Below are positions 22,942 to 34,190 of a DNA stretch of 64,000 nucleotides, piece by piece. Source of the DNA: Timema cristinae (Eukaryota > Arthropoda > Insecta > Phasmatodea > Timematidae); contig JBCFYV010000100.1 in the NCBI GenBank assembly GCA_039000515.1, forward strand, positions 27,958,818-28,022,817. Direction: 5' to 3'. Both the position numbers and the translations under genes were made by a program. The first letter of the stretch is position 1. Each line of letters opens with the position of its first letter. The notes under the pieces are model-generated. The model did no database searches. It saw only the letters and a list, made by a program, of their open reading frames with translations, and had not been told where the DNA came from.

Positions 22942-22986
22942 TTGCCAAGGGCAACCACACAGTGAATTGCGTGGTTACCTAAGGCA
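22942..22986. repeat. Short imperfect hairpin
   Basis: TTGCCAAGGGCAACCAC and GTGGTTACCTAAGGCAA can form a 17-bp imperfect stem with an 11-nt loop. Confidence 0.5.
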
Positions 22987-23412
22987 ACGCTAGGTACGTC
23001 TGCTAATTTTATATATAAGTTAAGGTAGATTATTATGAAAAAGAGATTGAAATAATTTAAAACCAATTGTAATTTTATATAATATAGTTTAGCTGAGGTT
23101 AAATATATACTTCGTTTTCATTTTTCTCTATAAAGGCCATTTAAAATACTGCATTACGGATCATAATTGTTCCCAACGCAGGAGCTGAATAGGCATCGCA
23201 TTACAAAATTAAAAATATATTATAATTATCTACTTGTAGGCATGTGAAAATAAAAACCTCTGATTGGTTTCAAAAATATATAAATTGACAGGAATGACTA
23301 CTCTAATAAGTTAAAAAATACATTTCTTAGAGAGAACGACATCATAGTCTAGGCCTACATATTAATAAAGTTCTTATTAGCTCCATTCAGGCTGTACTCC
23401 ATATGGAAAAAT

Positions 23413-23600
23413 TACTCTTGTGTGTTAGGGACGAGTAAGGTTGAAATTATAGGAGGTGTACCCATATTTGCGTGGAAGTAAAGAGGAGAAACGTTTAGGA
23501 AAAGCCATCCTCAAAAGCTCTACACCCAATCAGGTTTGAAACCCGATATCGCCGTCATTGGAAGCCTAGTATATTGAGAGAAATACTCCCATAAATAAAT
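23413..23600 (-). mobile_element. SINE-B, minus strand, head lost
   Basis: The reversed body (GTACCCATATTTGCGTGGAA) and a B box (GGTTTGAAACCC) are clear. The head end beyond about 23590 is not recognisable. Confidence 0.65.
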
Positions 23601-23624
23601 CATCCACTGACGAGGGTAATTGGA

Positions 23625-23815
23625 TATTAATTAAGGCGTTACACTCGCAATAGATTCGATTGACGATTATAGAGAGGTTTAGGTTAGAATTTCAGCTGGT
23701 CACACTTGGAATGATTTAACACAAGTGATATATTTAAATGTGGTGTCCCCAGTCTCTTTCCTCTTTATTGCGGGTGCATTTCCTTAGCGTACCCTCTTCT
23801 TAACTACCCTAACGT
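23625..23815 (+). mobile_element. SINE-B, plus strand, degraded
   Basis: TTAAGGCGTTACACTCGCAA, a B box remnant GGTTAGAATTTC and body words TTGCGGGTGCATTTCC follow in the SINE-B order. Confidence 0.6.
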
Positions 23816-23954
23816 TTTATAAAGTTTGTGTAAAAAGCTATGAAATGTAAGCATTATTATTTTCTTTTTCGACAAAGATTCTCGTAAAGATTATACGCAT
23901 ATATATTAACTACACCAATTTTGAAATATTTATTCGTTCTTTTTAAAATATAGA

Positions 23955-24795
23955 ATAGAGATGTAACGATAGCTTTTTTTTTCAATTCCGATTCTCAAGC
24001 TCAACCTCAATTTTTCGATTATCGATTTCGATTCTTGAACATTTCCTATTTCATTATTTTTTTCAAGCATCTTGTCTCATATAAAAAGTATTTATTCAGT
24101 TCCATACCACAGAAAAAAAAAATTAAATAGTAAAAGAAAAATTATATTTTAATTTTAACAAAGAAAATGATTAATTTTATCAGGTATTGAATTGTATTAT
24201 TCATGATTAATAAAACAATTAGGAATTACAATATAAATATGTATTTTTACTCACCAACTCTGCGTAAAATATTAATGTTGGTAATTAAAAAAAGTGTAGT
24301 CAACTATTGTCGAAAATACTTCTTTTAATGATGACCTGGCGGTCAGGTGTCAGTCTTCAGTGCTGGGGGTCCGGGGTTCAATACTCGGTTCAGGCACAGA
24401 TTTATCTGATTACCAAACCCATCCTTCCCTCTGACAAGACGTGTATTATTAATCACTATATGTGAATGTGAGGAATGCGAGGCTTCCACCGTGGTTCGGA
24501 TCCCACGTTAAACTGTAGGTCCTCCATTTCATCTCGCAATCACCATAGCATTGCACATTAGCGTAAATGCGTATAACCCAAACGGGTAGTAAGACGCAGT
24601 GCATTAAGACTTTTAAATTCACCAAATCGGTCGTTAACTGAACCAAAATATTTAGCAAATACCGGTAATTTTTTCTAAAACAAGGGATTATCGATTACTA
24701 CTCATTCTCAATTTTGCCGTTTTTAATTGAGAGCTAAGAATCGAGAATCGTAATATCAAGATCGATCTCGATTCTTTCGATATCACTAATAATCT
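23955..24795. mobile_element. hAT-like MITE split by a SINE-C
   Basis: The left part begins TAGAGATGTAACGATAG and continues with CGATT/AATCG-rich words. The right part (24680-24795) carries the reverse set (CTAAGAATCGAGAATCG, CTCGATTCTTTCG). 'TAG-G-TGTAACGAT' ends occur in hAT elements. No target duplication could be confirmed. The middle is taken by a SINE-C. Confidence 0.35.
24328..24605 (+). mobile_element. SINE-C, full length
   Basis: The head TGACCTGGCGGTCAGGTGTC, B box GGGGTTCAATAC, the body marker GACAAGACGTGTATTA, CCACCGTGGTTCGGATCCC, and the shared tail GCGTATAACCCAAACGGGTA then AAGACGCAGTGC. Inserted in the hAT-like MITE above. Confidence 0.9.
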
Positions 24796-24849
24796 AGGGT
24801 ATTGAGGTATCAAAGAATCGAGTTTGACATCAATATAAAATTACTAATT

Positions 24850-25915
24850 ACTAACCTTCATTTAACAGGGCGATGAGATCGACCATTGATGTGCTGCTTT
24901 TAGAGCTCATGATTAAAGAATAATTTATATTTAAAATTTGGGGCTTATATACGAAATATCACCCTGAAGGTGAGGGTTGTTGAATTTTTTGAAAGTGCTG
25001 TCGTCATTCATCGGTGAGGGTATTGGTGAAGATACTATGTGTGTATCTAATCAGCAACAGCGTTCTGCTATATAAAGAAAGGTTTAAAATAAATAATCAA
25101 GTGCTCATACAAATTTTTTAAAGCTAAGCGATTTTGGACGTGGTTAAATTAACAGGAAAATTTAGTTAGAAAATGTGGATTTTGTCTGGCAGAAACAATT
25201 TTATAATATATCCATTTATCATTTAAATGGAAATATAATATTTAACACAGTCAAAAATAACTACGGTACCTGAGTATATAGAGTTGTAAAATTGATTTAT
25301 AAAATGAAGATTTTGATTGGCAAATATAGTATTTCAGTAAATATAAAATAGAATAATACATTGATCCCTATGGAAAATAAATATTAATTTATAAATTTGA
25401 GATTTTGTTTGACAGATACGAGTTACTTGTTTTAGAAACTCACACTTTGAAAAAAAAAAAATCATTAGTCATTGTTTTAGAATATATCATTATTAATTAA
25501 TGTGAAATAACAATAATAAATTGAATCACATAAATCCAAATGATTTCGAGTGTATTTTAGATTTCGTGAATCGTTGATTTTTTAATTGTTCAATTTAATT
25601 AATGAAATAAGGTTCTTTGAATCATCTTAGTTATGTAGGGGTGGTTTGTAACACAGTCGGTAGTGTGAAAATGTAAAGTACAAGACTTTCCGTAAACAGC
25701 GAGGCAAATTTCATGTACCATCGCTTTACTTTAGAAAAATTAACGTTTAATATTTCACAAGTTTGACATACCCGAACTTTAATTGGTGGGTTTGGCGTCA
25801 TGAGGGGGATTGTTTTTAGTGTAGTGGTATTCAACCTACTTGTCCACACAACACGAGGAGACGTGAGGTGGTAAAAAAAAAAAAATCCCCGCGTCAGCAT
25901 CAAAGGTGGAGATGG
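24850..25915. other. AT-rich stretch without gene
   Basis: Several loosely similar lines of GAAATAATATTT type may hint at a diverged AT-rich repeat. The minus open frame at 25631-25903 lacks any recognised domain. Confidence 0.35.
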
Positions 25916-25929
25916 CGTTGGGGATAGTG

Positions 25930-25966
25930 GTGGTTGTGGGGGTGGGGGGGGGGGGAGGTGGGGGGG
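25930..25966 (+). repeat. G-rich tract, quadruplex-capable
   Basis: Five G-runs (GGTGG, GGGGG, a run of 12 G, GG and a run of 7 G) follow each other with 1-2 nt spacers. A G-quadruplex is possible on the plus strand. Confidence 0.7.
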
Positions 25967-25999
25967 TAGAGAGAGGTTAGACGGTAAAAAAATATGGAT

Positions 26000-27290
26000 G
26001 TTTGCTTTCAGCTTGACATCTTTACTACTAGGTTTTTTAATTATGAATCATTATAATGTGATTTTAAACATTATTAATTATGTGTGTATTTATTTAAAAA
26101 CTATATATTTCATTATTAATTACTGTTTTGAAATAATAAACTCATGGTTTCTTATGGTTTTATTTTAAATTATGTATTTAATTATCATTACCTAATATAT
26201 TCGTGGGGAGAGGTGGTTACTTACATTGCATTCACCATATTATTTTGGGTTAGTTTATTTTACCTACATCCGGGTATTTAATAAATGTGGAAAATAAATA
26301 ATAATATCTCGGAAAAAAGTAATTTATATATGAATATTTGTTTGACATACATAATAAATCGTATCACATAAATTACGGAATGTTGAGCAAAATGTTAAAG
26401 AGAAAAATATATAATGATATTTTAATAACACACGTGAATTTTAGAATATTAAAAAAAAGCGTATTTTACGTTGGTGCCGTTTCTTTTATTTATTTAGAAT
26501 GTATATAATATAATATGTATAGCTTTCACTATATTTTCGGCTATGGTAAGCAAACAGAGAGAGAGAGTCCAAAATTCTAGTGTGGGTTTGTAAATATATG
26601 ATGGTTCGTGGAGTTGGTGCATGGACAGACCCTGCCTTCTTGCAGATATCATATTCCAACAAAGAAGCTGGTAACTGCCATAGCATTGATCATATTATTT
26701 TACATAACCCAAGTATTAAATTGAAGATGTGAGTTTTTTTTTTTTTTTTTGCTAAACAGGAAAAAACTTGTATCAATTCCAACCTCATACATATTGTTAA
26801 ATATGACTAATTCGAGTCCCGGTGGGATGGTTTCTTACCTTCACAGATTCGTTTTGGGGGGATTGTAAGCTCTTTCTCTAAAACTTGGTTTTTTATAAAA
26901 AAAAACTCTTGGCTAACTTTGGTTTTATTTATTAGTAATAACTATTTTAGTCATAATTTCTCTAGTTACTTGTTATTGTAATATTTTTACTCGCGTCAAG
27001 GATTGTGTTCGTCTACCATGCAAATTACAGCTATCTACAAACGTTGATTTGTTGTAGATACCTATTGACTAAAGTAAAAGTAGATGTGCGACAGAACTAT
27101 TAGAGAGCCACTTATTTCCTGTCCATTAACAAAGAAAAATTATACTGGTTTACACGTGTGGGGGTAGCTAGTTCGCTTTGTTTGCTATGAGAACTCTTCA
27201 CGAAAGGGTTACCACTAACACACTGTCCAAAATGACGCAAATATGACTGTCAGACCCAGAATAGCTACCCCCAAATTACTCAAACATGTG
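26000..27290. other. AT-rich stretch, no gene recognised
   Basis: Short GA run at 26557 and a T-run at 26734-26750. A POU-type octamer ATGCAAAT lies at about 27019. The 26985-27290 part is more balanced in composition and repeat-poor. Confidence 0.35.
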
Positions 27291-27317
27291 TGAAAGCAGC
27301 CCCTGCCCAAGATTGAA

Positions 27318-27505
27318 ATTTTTGGTTTAAGACCAAGTACCCTGCCCTGTGGTTAAGCCCGAGCACTCCTCATCCGAAATTTTGGGGCTAGAACTGGCTA
27401 GAAAAAAAAAAGGAAGGGGTTAGACTGGTTTTGGGCTAAGACCCAGAATCCTGCACTATGGTTAAGACCAAACGCTCCTCATTTACAATTTTGGGGCTAA
27501 GACCT
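27318..27505 (+). repeat. Tandem duplication, period about 109 bp
   Basis: The block TTTTGGTTTAAGACC...CCTGCCCTGTGGTTAAGCCC...CACTCCTCATCCGAAATTTT is repeated with changes from 27430 (TTTTGGGCTAAGACCC, CTGCACTATGGTTAAGACC, GCTCCTCATTTACAATTTT). Two copies only. Confidence 0.75.
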
Positions 27506-27844
27506 CAAGAGGTGAACACAAGAAAAGAGGGAAGTTATACTAGGGCTAAGGGGCAGAAGGGCTGCGATTTGTGAATGGGAGTGGGCGCACAGGTTGGGTG
27601 GAGTGATGCCCGGGGCGTCGAAGAGGCTGTGGATGCCCAGAGGCGATGGGTAGGCGGCCCTACTACTGTTACATGTGGGACCCACTTCATCGGTGGGCAG
27701 GAAACACAAAAACAATTAAAAAAACTTTAATAAATAGGTGTCCCATTTGGCCTTGTTTCCGAGCTATAGCTAAGTTATTCCATTAAACCATTTGTATACC
27801 ATACCGTATATATCTTGACTAGGTATGTTCTGTGAGTTATTCAT

Positions 27845-27990
27845 GGTTATTCCAAATATCTGTCACAGTGATGAATTAACGGCCGGGGGAGGATGTTGTG
27901 TATGTTCTAGATTTAATTTAGTTTATAAGTTGTGTGCTGATATAATCACTCGGTTAAGAAAATGCACGTTAACTACATCAAATACAATGA
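27845..27990 (+). mobile_element. SINE-D, 3' part
   Basis: The GTGATGAATTAACGGCCGGG block, GGATGTTGTGTATG, TTAGTTTATAAGTTGTGTGC and ATAATCACTCGGTTAAGAA match the 3' half of SINE-D. The tRNA head is missing. Confidence 0.75.
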
Positions 27991-28039
27991 ACAAAATGTT
28001 AACAACCTAATGCGTTTCAGCAGTATCATTAGCAGAATA

Positions 28040-29050
28040 TTATCAACCAGTAGTGAGCCTAACTACCAAGCTAAGTGTTCTGGGACTAGATTCACTAACG
28101 GGAGCAAATCTGTTCCGGCGCAAGTATAGAAATGGCGCAACTTTGCGCCCAAGATGCTCCCCGAGATGCGCCTTATTTATTTGCGCCATTTCCGTATTCA
28201 CTAAACAAGGCGCAAACTGGTGGCAGGAATAGGGTGACGTCATCATAAACGTACAATTGTTCTCTTTTCGACCAATCCTTGTGAAGAATTTACTTCCAAA
28301 GTCAAGGCTACTTTATTTTAAATCCGTAATGAAAACGAAAGCATATACAAAGATTTTTAAACATTTTTCTCATAAACTAGCTATAAAATTAGAAGCGGCC
28401 TCTTTCTGGTTGTTTTAGAAAAACAATATTAGTACATTATTTTGTATTTATTTATATTATTAGTTTAAAGTTTAAGTCCCATTAATAAAACATTAATGTT
28501 TATAGAAACTTTAAAACTTATTTTAAAGTTATACTAACTGCCATATTTAGTGACGAGATGTCTTTGGACTTGGAGGAATACAAACCTCTTTGGATCTAGA
28601 CGAAGATTACATAGTTCGTTGTTTTGTTTTGTAATACTGCAAGAAATGCCATTGCATTGTTTGAATGTAAAAATCCAACAATAAAAGGTACGTAATTGTT
28701 TTGTTACCACTTTATAAATTGAAACAAATTTTCTGTTTGCATACGTTTTGTTATTTTAATTAATTCATTATTAATTGGAGTACAGTTATGTAACTAATTG
28801 TATTTTAAGCCAATACAATAATATGCCGCCATATAAATTTATTGAAGTGACAGTCATGATTTAATAGTTGCGCCTACTCTTGAGTGGTGGCAAATAAAAG
28901 GCGCAACTTTGCTCTCAAATTGCGCCTGCTCCTTTTAGTGAAAATTTGGAACATATTTCAAACTTGCACTGACGCAACTATTTGCTCCCGTTAGTGAATC
29001 CAGGCCCTGGGTTCCATTCTAGACATGCCCATACATATTTTCATATTTGA
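28040..29050 (+). mobile_element. SINE-D fragment split by a Harbinger-like insertion
   Basis: Before 28082 the text reads CCTAACTACCAAGCTAAGTG TTCTG. After 29007 it resumes CTGGGTTCCATTCTAG and ACATGCCC, a B-box region of a D-type tRNA-like head. Joining at CTG gives an uninterrupted head, so this is the pre-insertion sequence. Confidence 0.65.
28083..29006. mobile_element. Harbinger-like non-autonomous element, 924 bp
   Basis: The termini are inverted repeats: GGACTAGATTCACTAACGGG on the left and, read in reverse, GGCCTGGATTCACTAACGGG on the right, both continuing AGCAAAT. The flanking trinucleotide CTG is present on both sides (28080-28082 and 29007-29009), a 3-bp target duplication as in PIF/Harbinger elements. 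Subterminal GGCGCAA/TTGCGCC words recur near both ends. No transposase frame is present. The usual Harbinger target is TWA, so CTG is unusual and the superfamily call is provisional. Confidence 0.75.
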
Positions 29051-29246
29051 ATTATTTTTTCTAAATGTTTATGGTACTGTAAATATATTTTTTATATTCA
29101 ATTAATATTTATTTAATCATAAAAAGTAGCCAAGCCATCTTATTGTTCAAATATTGTAAGCAACTGTATATGCCATGGGAATAATCTTTTGATAAACATA
29201 TGTATGTATTTTTTTCTCTTCGTCTCACTCCCCATTTACTCATATA

Positions 29247-29456
29247 CAGGGTGTTTGGAAACTCATAACCCAAACTGCATATATAGTTTGTTTGAACCAA
29301 AAGCACGCCTGGCTCCTATGTAACTTGTTGTACACGCATGCTTGAACAGCTTTGCTCTCCCGGCACTGTACGCCCAAACTTTGAATACGATTTAATGTTA
29401 TTAGCATAGTTTTCCGGATATAAGTGTATAGGGATTTTTATATTACTCTTGGTTAA

Positions 29457-29490
<34 letters not shown>

Positions 29491-29778
29491 GCACCACGTC
29501 TTACTACCCGTTCGGGTTATACGCTCTTACGCTAATGTGTAATGGTAGGGTGATTGTGAGATGAAATGAAGGACCTACAGTTTAACGTGGAATCCGAACC
29601 ACGGTGGAGACCTGGCATTCCCCACATTCACAAGATGTCTTGTCAGAGGTGAAGGAAGGGTTTGGTAATCAGATAAATCTTTGCCGGGACCAAGGATTTA
29701 ACTCAGGACTTTCAGCACAGAATCTTGGTTTAAAAAAAATGTATGTGCAGTTTGGGCTATGAGTTTCCAAACACCCTG
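29247..29778. mobile_element. Tc1/mariner-type MITE hosting a SINE-C
   Basis: Inverted ends CAGGGTGTTTGGAAACTCAT (29247) and, reversed, the same 20-mer at 29778. They continue AACCCAAACTGCATATA versus AGCCCAAACTGCACATA. TA dinucleotides flank both ends (29245-29246, 29779-29780). Without the SINE it would be about 260 bp. No transposase frame. Confidence 0.9.
29455..29722 (-). mobile_element. SINE-C, minus strand, slightly 5'-truncated
   Basis: A (TTA)n run, the tail GCACCACGTCTTACTACCCG, body and most of the head on the minus strand. The target duplication is TCTTGGTT (29447-29454 and 29723-29730). It interrupts the mariner-type MITE. Confidence 0.9.
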
Positions 29779-29874
29779 TATATAAATTACACTAATGCAG
29801 CACGGATGAGAGAATATAATAAAGAGTAAATTTACTCTCATTTTCATGGAGTGAGATTTTTACTATACAAATTA

Positions 29875-29887
29875 GGGGGGGGGGGGG
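29875..29887 (+). repeat. Run of 13 G
   Basis: Homopolymer G tract, liable to replication slippage and assembly error. Confidence 0.95.
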
Positions 29888-29889
29888 AA

Positions 29890-31310
29890 TACTAAATACA
29901 CTCGGATGGGATTCAAGCCCCAAACCCTTTCCTGTCACCAGCAAACTAAACTAATCATATTAATATTACGACCATGTGCATACCGGTTTATGTGCGATAA
30001 ATGTGATCAAGATCATGTACGAAAGTTTTTACAAGAAAATTGTATCATATGTACCGAGACTCAAGGCGGAAGCCTCAGTCAGTGAGAAATTAGCAATCGC
30101 TGTCAGGCCACACACGGCTTAAAATACATTGTTCAGTATCTTCTCTGGAAATGTTTGTCTATTATGTCCAAGCTTATTTTATCTTTCGCCTTTCACCTAC
30201 AACCAAGATTGGAAATAAATATTTAGAACTTGGCTTATGGTAAAGAGGAAAGCTCGCTGCTAGTTTTCAAACATATAAAAAATATATTTCGTTAGCCTAT
30301 CAAAAAGTTATTTATTTGTTAAAGGAAGGCTGAATCTAGAGCTCTTTTTCATCAACTTTAGTCTCTAGTCCAAAAAATATTCTTGAAGAGTTCGTTGAAC
30401 ATAAGCTAATGTTACTTATTCACACTTTTTTTCTATTAATAAAACTCAAATTATAGTGTAGTTAAGGAAAAAGAACCCTGTTGGAAACCATTAAGACTTT
30501 ATTTTGGGTGAACCATATTTTGAAATAACGTATCGTAGTATCAAATATCGCGTTAGAGTTGATCATCAGCGCAGACATTTCTCTCTTACCGAGACGGCCC
30601 CATTAAGATTTAATTCTTGTTTAAAAAAAAAAGGAATGTTTATACTGAATCAGTGCATGCGAATTAGTGAATATTCCTGTTAAAATGATCACTGTGTGTC
30701 TGTTCACTATATCTCCTTCCGAGTTCCACTTTTAGAAGTTTGAGCAGATATAAAAGCTGGTCGTACACGAAGCGTTCGTGTGTACATACTTTCGGAGTAT
30801 AGATTGAAAAACCCGATATACACCGTAAGGGAGGGGTGGGGTAAGGGAAAGAACCCTACAAAATCAATGCTGATGTAGGTTACGCGCACATACATGGTCA
30901 TATACGTGGTACGTCCAATAGCTATTGTTGTTTAGCCACTTTATTGCGATTCCCTCTTTTATGTAATCCCAAATCATGGCCTCATCCCACCCCTCCCATT
31001 TTCACTAAAACTTTTTTTTTTTTTTGTCGGTGGCAAAATTTAAGCTCTACAACCATTAAAGAGAAACAGAAAAAAAAAACGGAATTTTCAAATCATTATA
31101 GTATTTGTTTGATGTACACACGAAACACAAACTCAAAGCGCAGATTTAACTTTATTTAGTCTGTTTGAAAAAGTTGTTATATTCTATGTTCGATACTTTT
31201 GATAAATTTTTGTAAAACATACACAAATATTTGTACTCTTATTAAATTGGATTTATGCAAAACTTAATATGCCTATGTATATAATATTTTTAGATCACTA
31301 TATAGGAATT
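29890..31310. other. Gene-free stretch
   Basis: Mixed-composition DNA without recognised repeats. 30055-30260 and 30540-30930 are less AT-rich. The small open frames here show no recognised domain. Confidence 0.35.
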
Positions 31311-31317
31311 ATAACCG

Positions 31318-31600
31318 ACTTACTGGTCCAGTGGTCAAAGCTCCTGACTAAGGATCCAGAGTCCTGGGTTCGATCCCTGGTGCTTTCTGATTTTCTGTGA
31401 AGGAGTGAGTCTGGAATGGGCTCAAACTCAAACTCGCGAGGACAAATGAGGCGATAATGAGATTAACAATCGGAAGATTCATTGTGTTGACAACATTACA
31501 ACCTCTAGCCGCAAATGTTGGCACTATCTTCACCAAAATACCACGGCTGCTCAGTCGGTATATCTCACTTGTGGGCTGACGCCATGGGGTATTTAGTAAA
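31318..31600 (+). mobile_element. SINE-E, copy 1
   Basis: The head TGGTCCAGTGGTCAAAGCTC and B box GGGTTCGATCCCTGG, then TTTCTGTGAAGGAGTGAGTC, AACTCGCGAGGACAAATGAG and GTTGGCACTATCTTCACCAA. A second copy lies at 34.5 kb in the same order. Confidence 0.85.
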
Positions 31601-31826
31601 TATATGTATAGTGTACTTGACCTTACATAAAGTAGTTTTGATAGTTTTTAAAGTGAAAAATGACTCCTGGGAACGAGAGTATAACTTGAGGATTCTGGCT
31701 TACTACTCCAGTGACTATCCAGGACCAAGCGTATATCGTGGGGCACCAATATAGTCTGAGAAATTTTTTGAATAAGCCACCAAGAATGCATTACACCCAC
31801 ATTGGTGGGCACGTGTCATATAAATT

Positions 31827-32072
31827 GTTTAATCATCGCGTCTTAATCCTTGTTAAGGTTATACGCATATATGATAGTTACTCTAATGAGGTAAGGATGA
31901 GGAAGGAAACATTTTAGAGGTAACATAACTGCATTCACATGGAAGGAGAATGGGAAACCATTCAGAAAAAAACCATGCTCAGTATATCTAACCAGGATTC
32001 AAACCACGATTTCCCTGTCATCAGCAGGCCAGCCTAACAAGAGAGTGACGCATTAGACCAATCAGCTATTAT
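31827..32072 (-). mobile_element. SINE-B2, minus strand
   Basis: Plus-strand text: CATCGCGTCTTAATCCTTGT, GTTATACGCATATATGATAG, ACATTTTAGAGGTAACAT, GGATTCAAACC (reversed B box) and GACGCATTAGACC (reversed head). Confidence 0.85.
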
Positions 32073-32456
32073 AAGCGTGTCAGATAACTTATTAAATCAA
32101 AAAGTGATTAAGCAGATGGATTTTATTAGATTTTCAACCCATGATAGAGGTAATTTATAAAAAGCTATCACGATGATTGAGATGTTAAAAAAAAAAACTT
32201 TTAGTTTCACTTTTGAAATGTGTCGTATCTCAATTATTGGCCAGGAATTTAGGCACAAGACTAAGTTCAAACCATAAATTGTATAAAATTTATATTAATT
32301 TATATTTTCTGCATTCCTACTTCCTATTATTAAAAAAGAAAACATGGGATTTGCGAAACTATGCATTATTCGATCATGATTTTTAAATTATTTTTTAATA
32401 CATCATAGTAAAAATAATTAATTAGTCTCAGTTACACTATCTTCTAAAACAACCTC

Positions 32457-32772
32457 TTGATTCTCGGTTTCCCCTCTCTTCCTTCTCTCACCAGTCCCCT
32501 CTCAAACCACCTCTCACTCCTCTTTCCCTCCTATTTTCCTTCTCACACCCATTTCCCTATCAAACAACCTCTCACTTCTCTTTATCCCTTCTCCTCCTTC
32601 CCTCCCCCGCCTCCTTCTGGAACAACCTATCCCTCCTCTTTCTCCCTTCTCCTCCTTCTATAACCCATCTTCCTCTCAAACAACCTCTCACTTCTCCTCC
32701 TGCTCTCACCCCTCTCCCTCGAGAACAACCTCTCACTCCTCTTCCTCCCTTCTCTCTCTCAAACAGACTCTT
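32457..32772 (+). repeat. Polypyrimidine tandem block
   Basis: Over 300 bp of nearly pure C/T on the plus strand with recurring CTCAAACAACCTCTCACT words at roughly 60-bp spacing (for example near 32559, 32676 and 32726). The complementary strand gives a spurious Gly/Arg-rich open frame. Confidence 0.85.
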
Positions 32773-32999
32773 GCTACTTTCTCGGTAATACCTATCCCTT
32801 TTTTTGAGTTTAGTGAAGCCTTTATTTAAATATACACAATTAAATTTTTTTAAACTATGAGCCCTGGATTTTTTAAGTATGCTGAACGCAAACAAAACAC
32901 TACACTTCTTTTAGTAAACAGTTACCATAAAGATAATACAAAGTCCCTGCGCCTTACTAGAATCTACCCAATAAGGGTAGACATAAAATAACTATTCAA

Positions 33000-33320
33000 A
33001 CATGGCTTACCAACCACAATCTCACAGCATCTTTGTCCAAGATCTTTAAGGCATCAGACGCGCACATAGCTTGTCCGGCGTGGAGTAGGAGGCCGGACTT
33101 CTGATCTTGGCGGGTGCACTGAGGCTGGGAGAGTGGATATTTCTATAATATGTAGTTTACACTGCAGGTTTAAGGTGGGGATATAGGGGACGCGAGCAAA
33201 CCCTCAAATCTGGTTAGTACGTGTCAGGTTCCAAACGAAACTCGATCATGTGTGAATATAGCCTAAGTTCTCGGTTCAAAAGAAAAATTGTAGTGGTGGG
33301 AATATCCACCTTCGTTATTT
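33000..33320. other. CpG-containing unclassified patch
   Basis: Contains GCATCAGACGCGCACATAGC and GTCCGGCGTGG. More balanced composition than its flanks. No gene recognised. Confidence 0.2.
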
Positions 33321-33335
33321 ACTTCGGGCCCTACA

Positions 33336-33582
33336 CGCATTGGTGGCGTGATTATCTAACGCGCTAGTTTAGTGTTGAGCTAGACTGCCAAAGATGGGGA
33401 GGTCAAAGTTCGAATCTCGGTCGGGGGAACTGGGAGTGGTTTTCCCTAAATGGTATTTCCACGCTCCCTTCATACAAATGCGGGTTCACTTCCCTTATAT
33501 TCAACTTTGCCAATTCCTAACCCTGTTGTGTAGTTAGTACTTAAGCGTATAACCCAAACGGGTAGTAAGACGTGGTGCTAAG
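33336..33582 (+). mobile_element. SINE-A, plus strand, full length
   Basis: Head TTGGTGGCGTGATTATCTAA, B box AGTTCGAATCTCGGTCGG, body, and shared tail GCGTATAACCCAAACGGGTA then AAGACGTGGTGCTA. More diverged than the youngest A copies. Confidence 0.9.
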
Positions 33583-33739
33583 ATAATACTTCAGACACTT
33601 TGTTTACAAGGAGTGACACAAACACGGCCTCTATTGCGTTATCACACTTAATGTCACATAATTTAAGAATATATTAAAATAGTTTTTAATGTGGTCTACT
33701 GAATCACATGGAGTACATCAGTACCTGTGTTTCAAAACA

Positions 33740-34190
33740 TTTGTTCAGTCGGTAGCGTGTCTTCCTACTGAGATAAGGGTCCCGGGTTCGATTCCCAGAG
33801 TGTTTAAATGTGATTTTTTCCTTTCAGTAGTGAGTTACCAACAGAGGTCTGGATGTTGTGTCTATTCTGCATTTAAGTTAGTTTATAGGTCGTGTACTGA
33901 TATAATAATAATAATAATAATATATTAATAATATTTAGCACCACGTCTTACTACCCATTCGGGTTATACGCTTTTTAAGTACTAATTACGCTAATTGATT
34001 AGGAATTGGGAAGGTTGAATTAGAGGAAGTGAACCCACATTTGCGTGGAGGAAGAGTGGAAAACCATTTAGGAAAAACCACCCCCAGTTCACCCTACCGA
34101 GATTCGAACCTCGATCTCCCCATCCTCAGCAGTCGACTGATATAATCAGTCGGTTCATAAAGTGCACGTTAAAGACCTCAAATAAAAAAT
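33740..34190 (+). mobile_element. SINE-D, split by a SINE-A
   Basis: The 5' part runs from TTCAGTCGGTAGCGTGTCTT through GGGTTCGATTCCC to TTATAGGTCGTGTACTGATA. It resumes after the SINE-A at 34136 with ACTGATATAATCAGTCGGTT and ends with GTGCACGTTAAAGACC. Confidence 0.9.
33907..34135 (-). mobile_element. SINE-A, minus strand, 5'-truncated, nested
   Basis: Tail and body are present, but the head stops at CCTCAGCAGTCG on the plus strand. The target duplication ACTGATATAAT (33896-33906 and 34136-34146) comes from the host SINE-D. Confidence 0.95.

Noticed and set aside
32572..32895. Gly/Arg-rich 107-codon protein on the minus strand
   Set aside because: Arises from the polypyrimidine tandem block.
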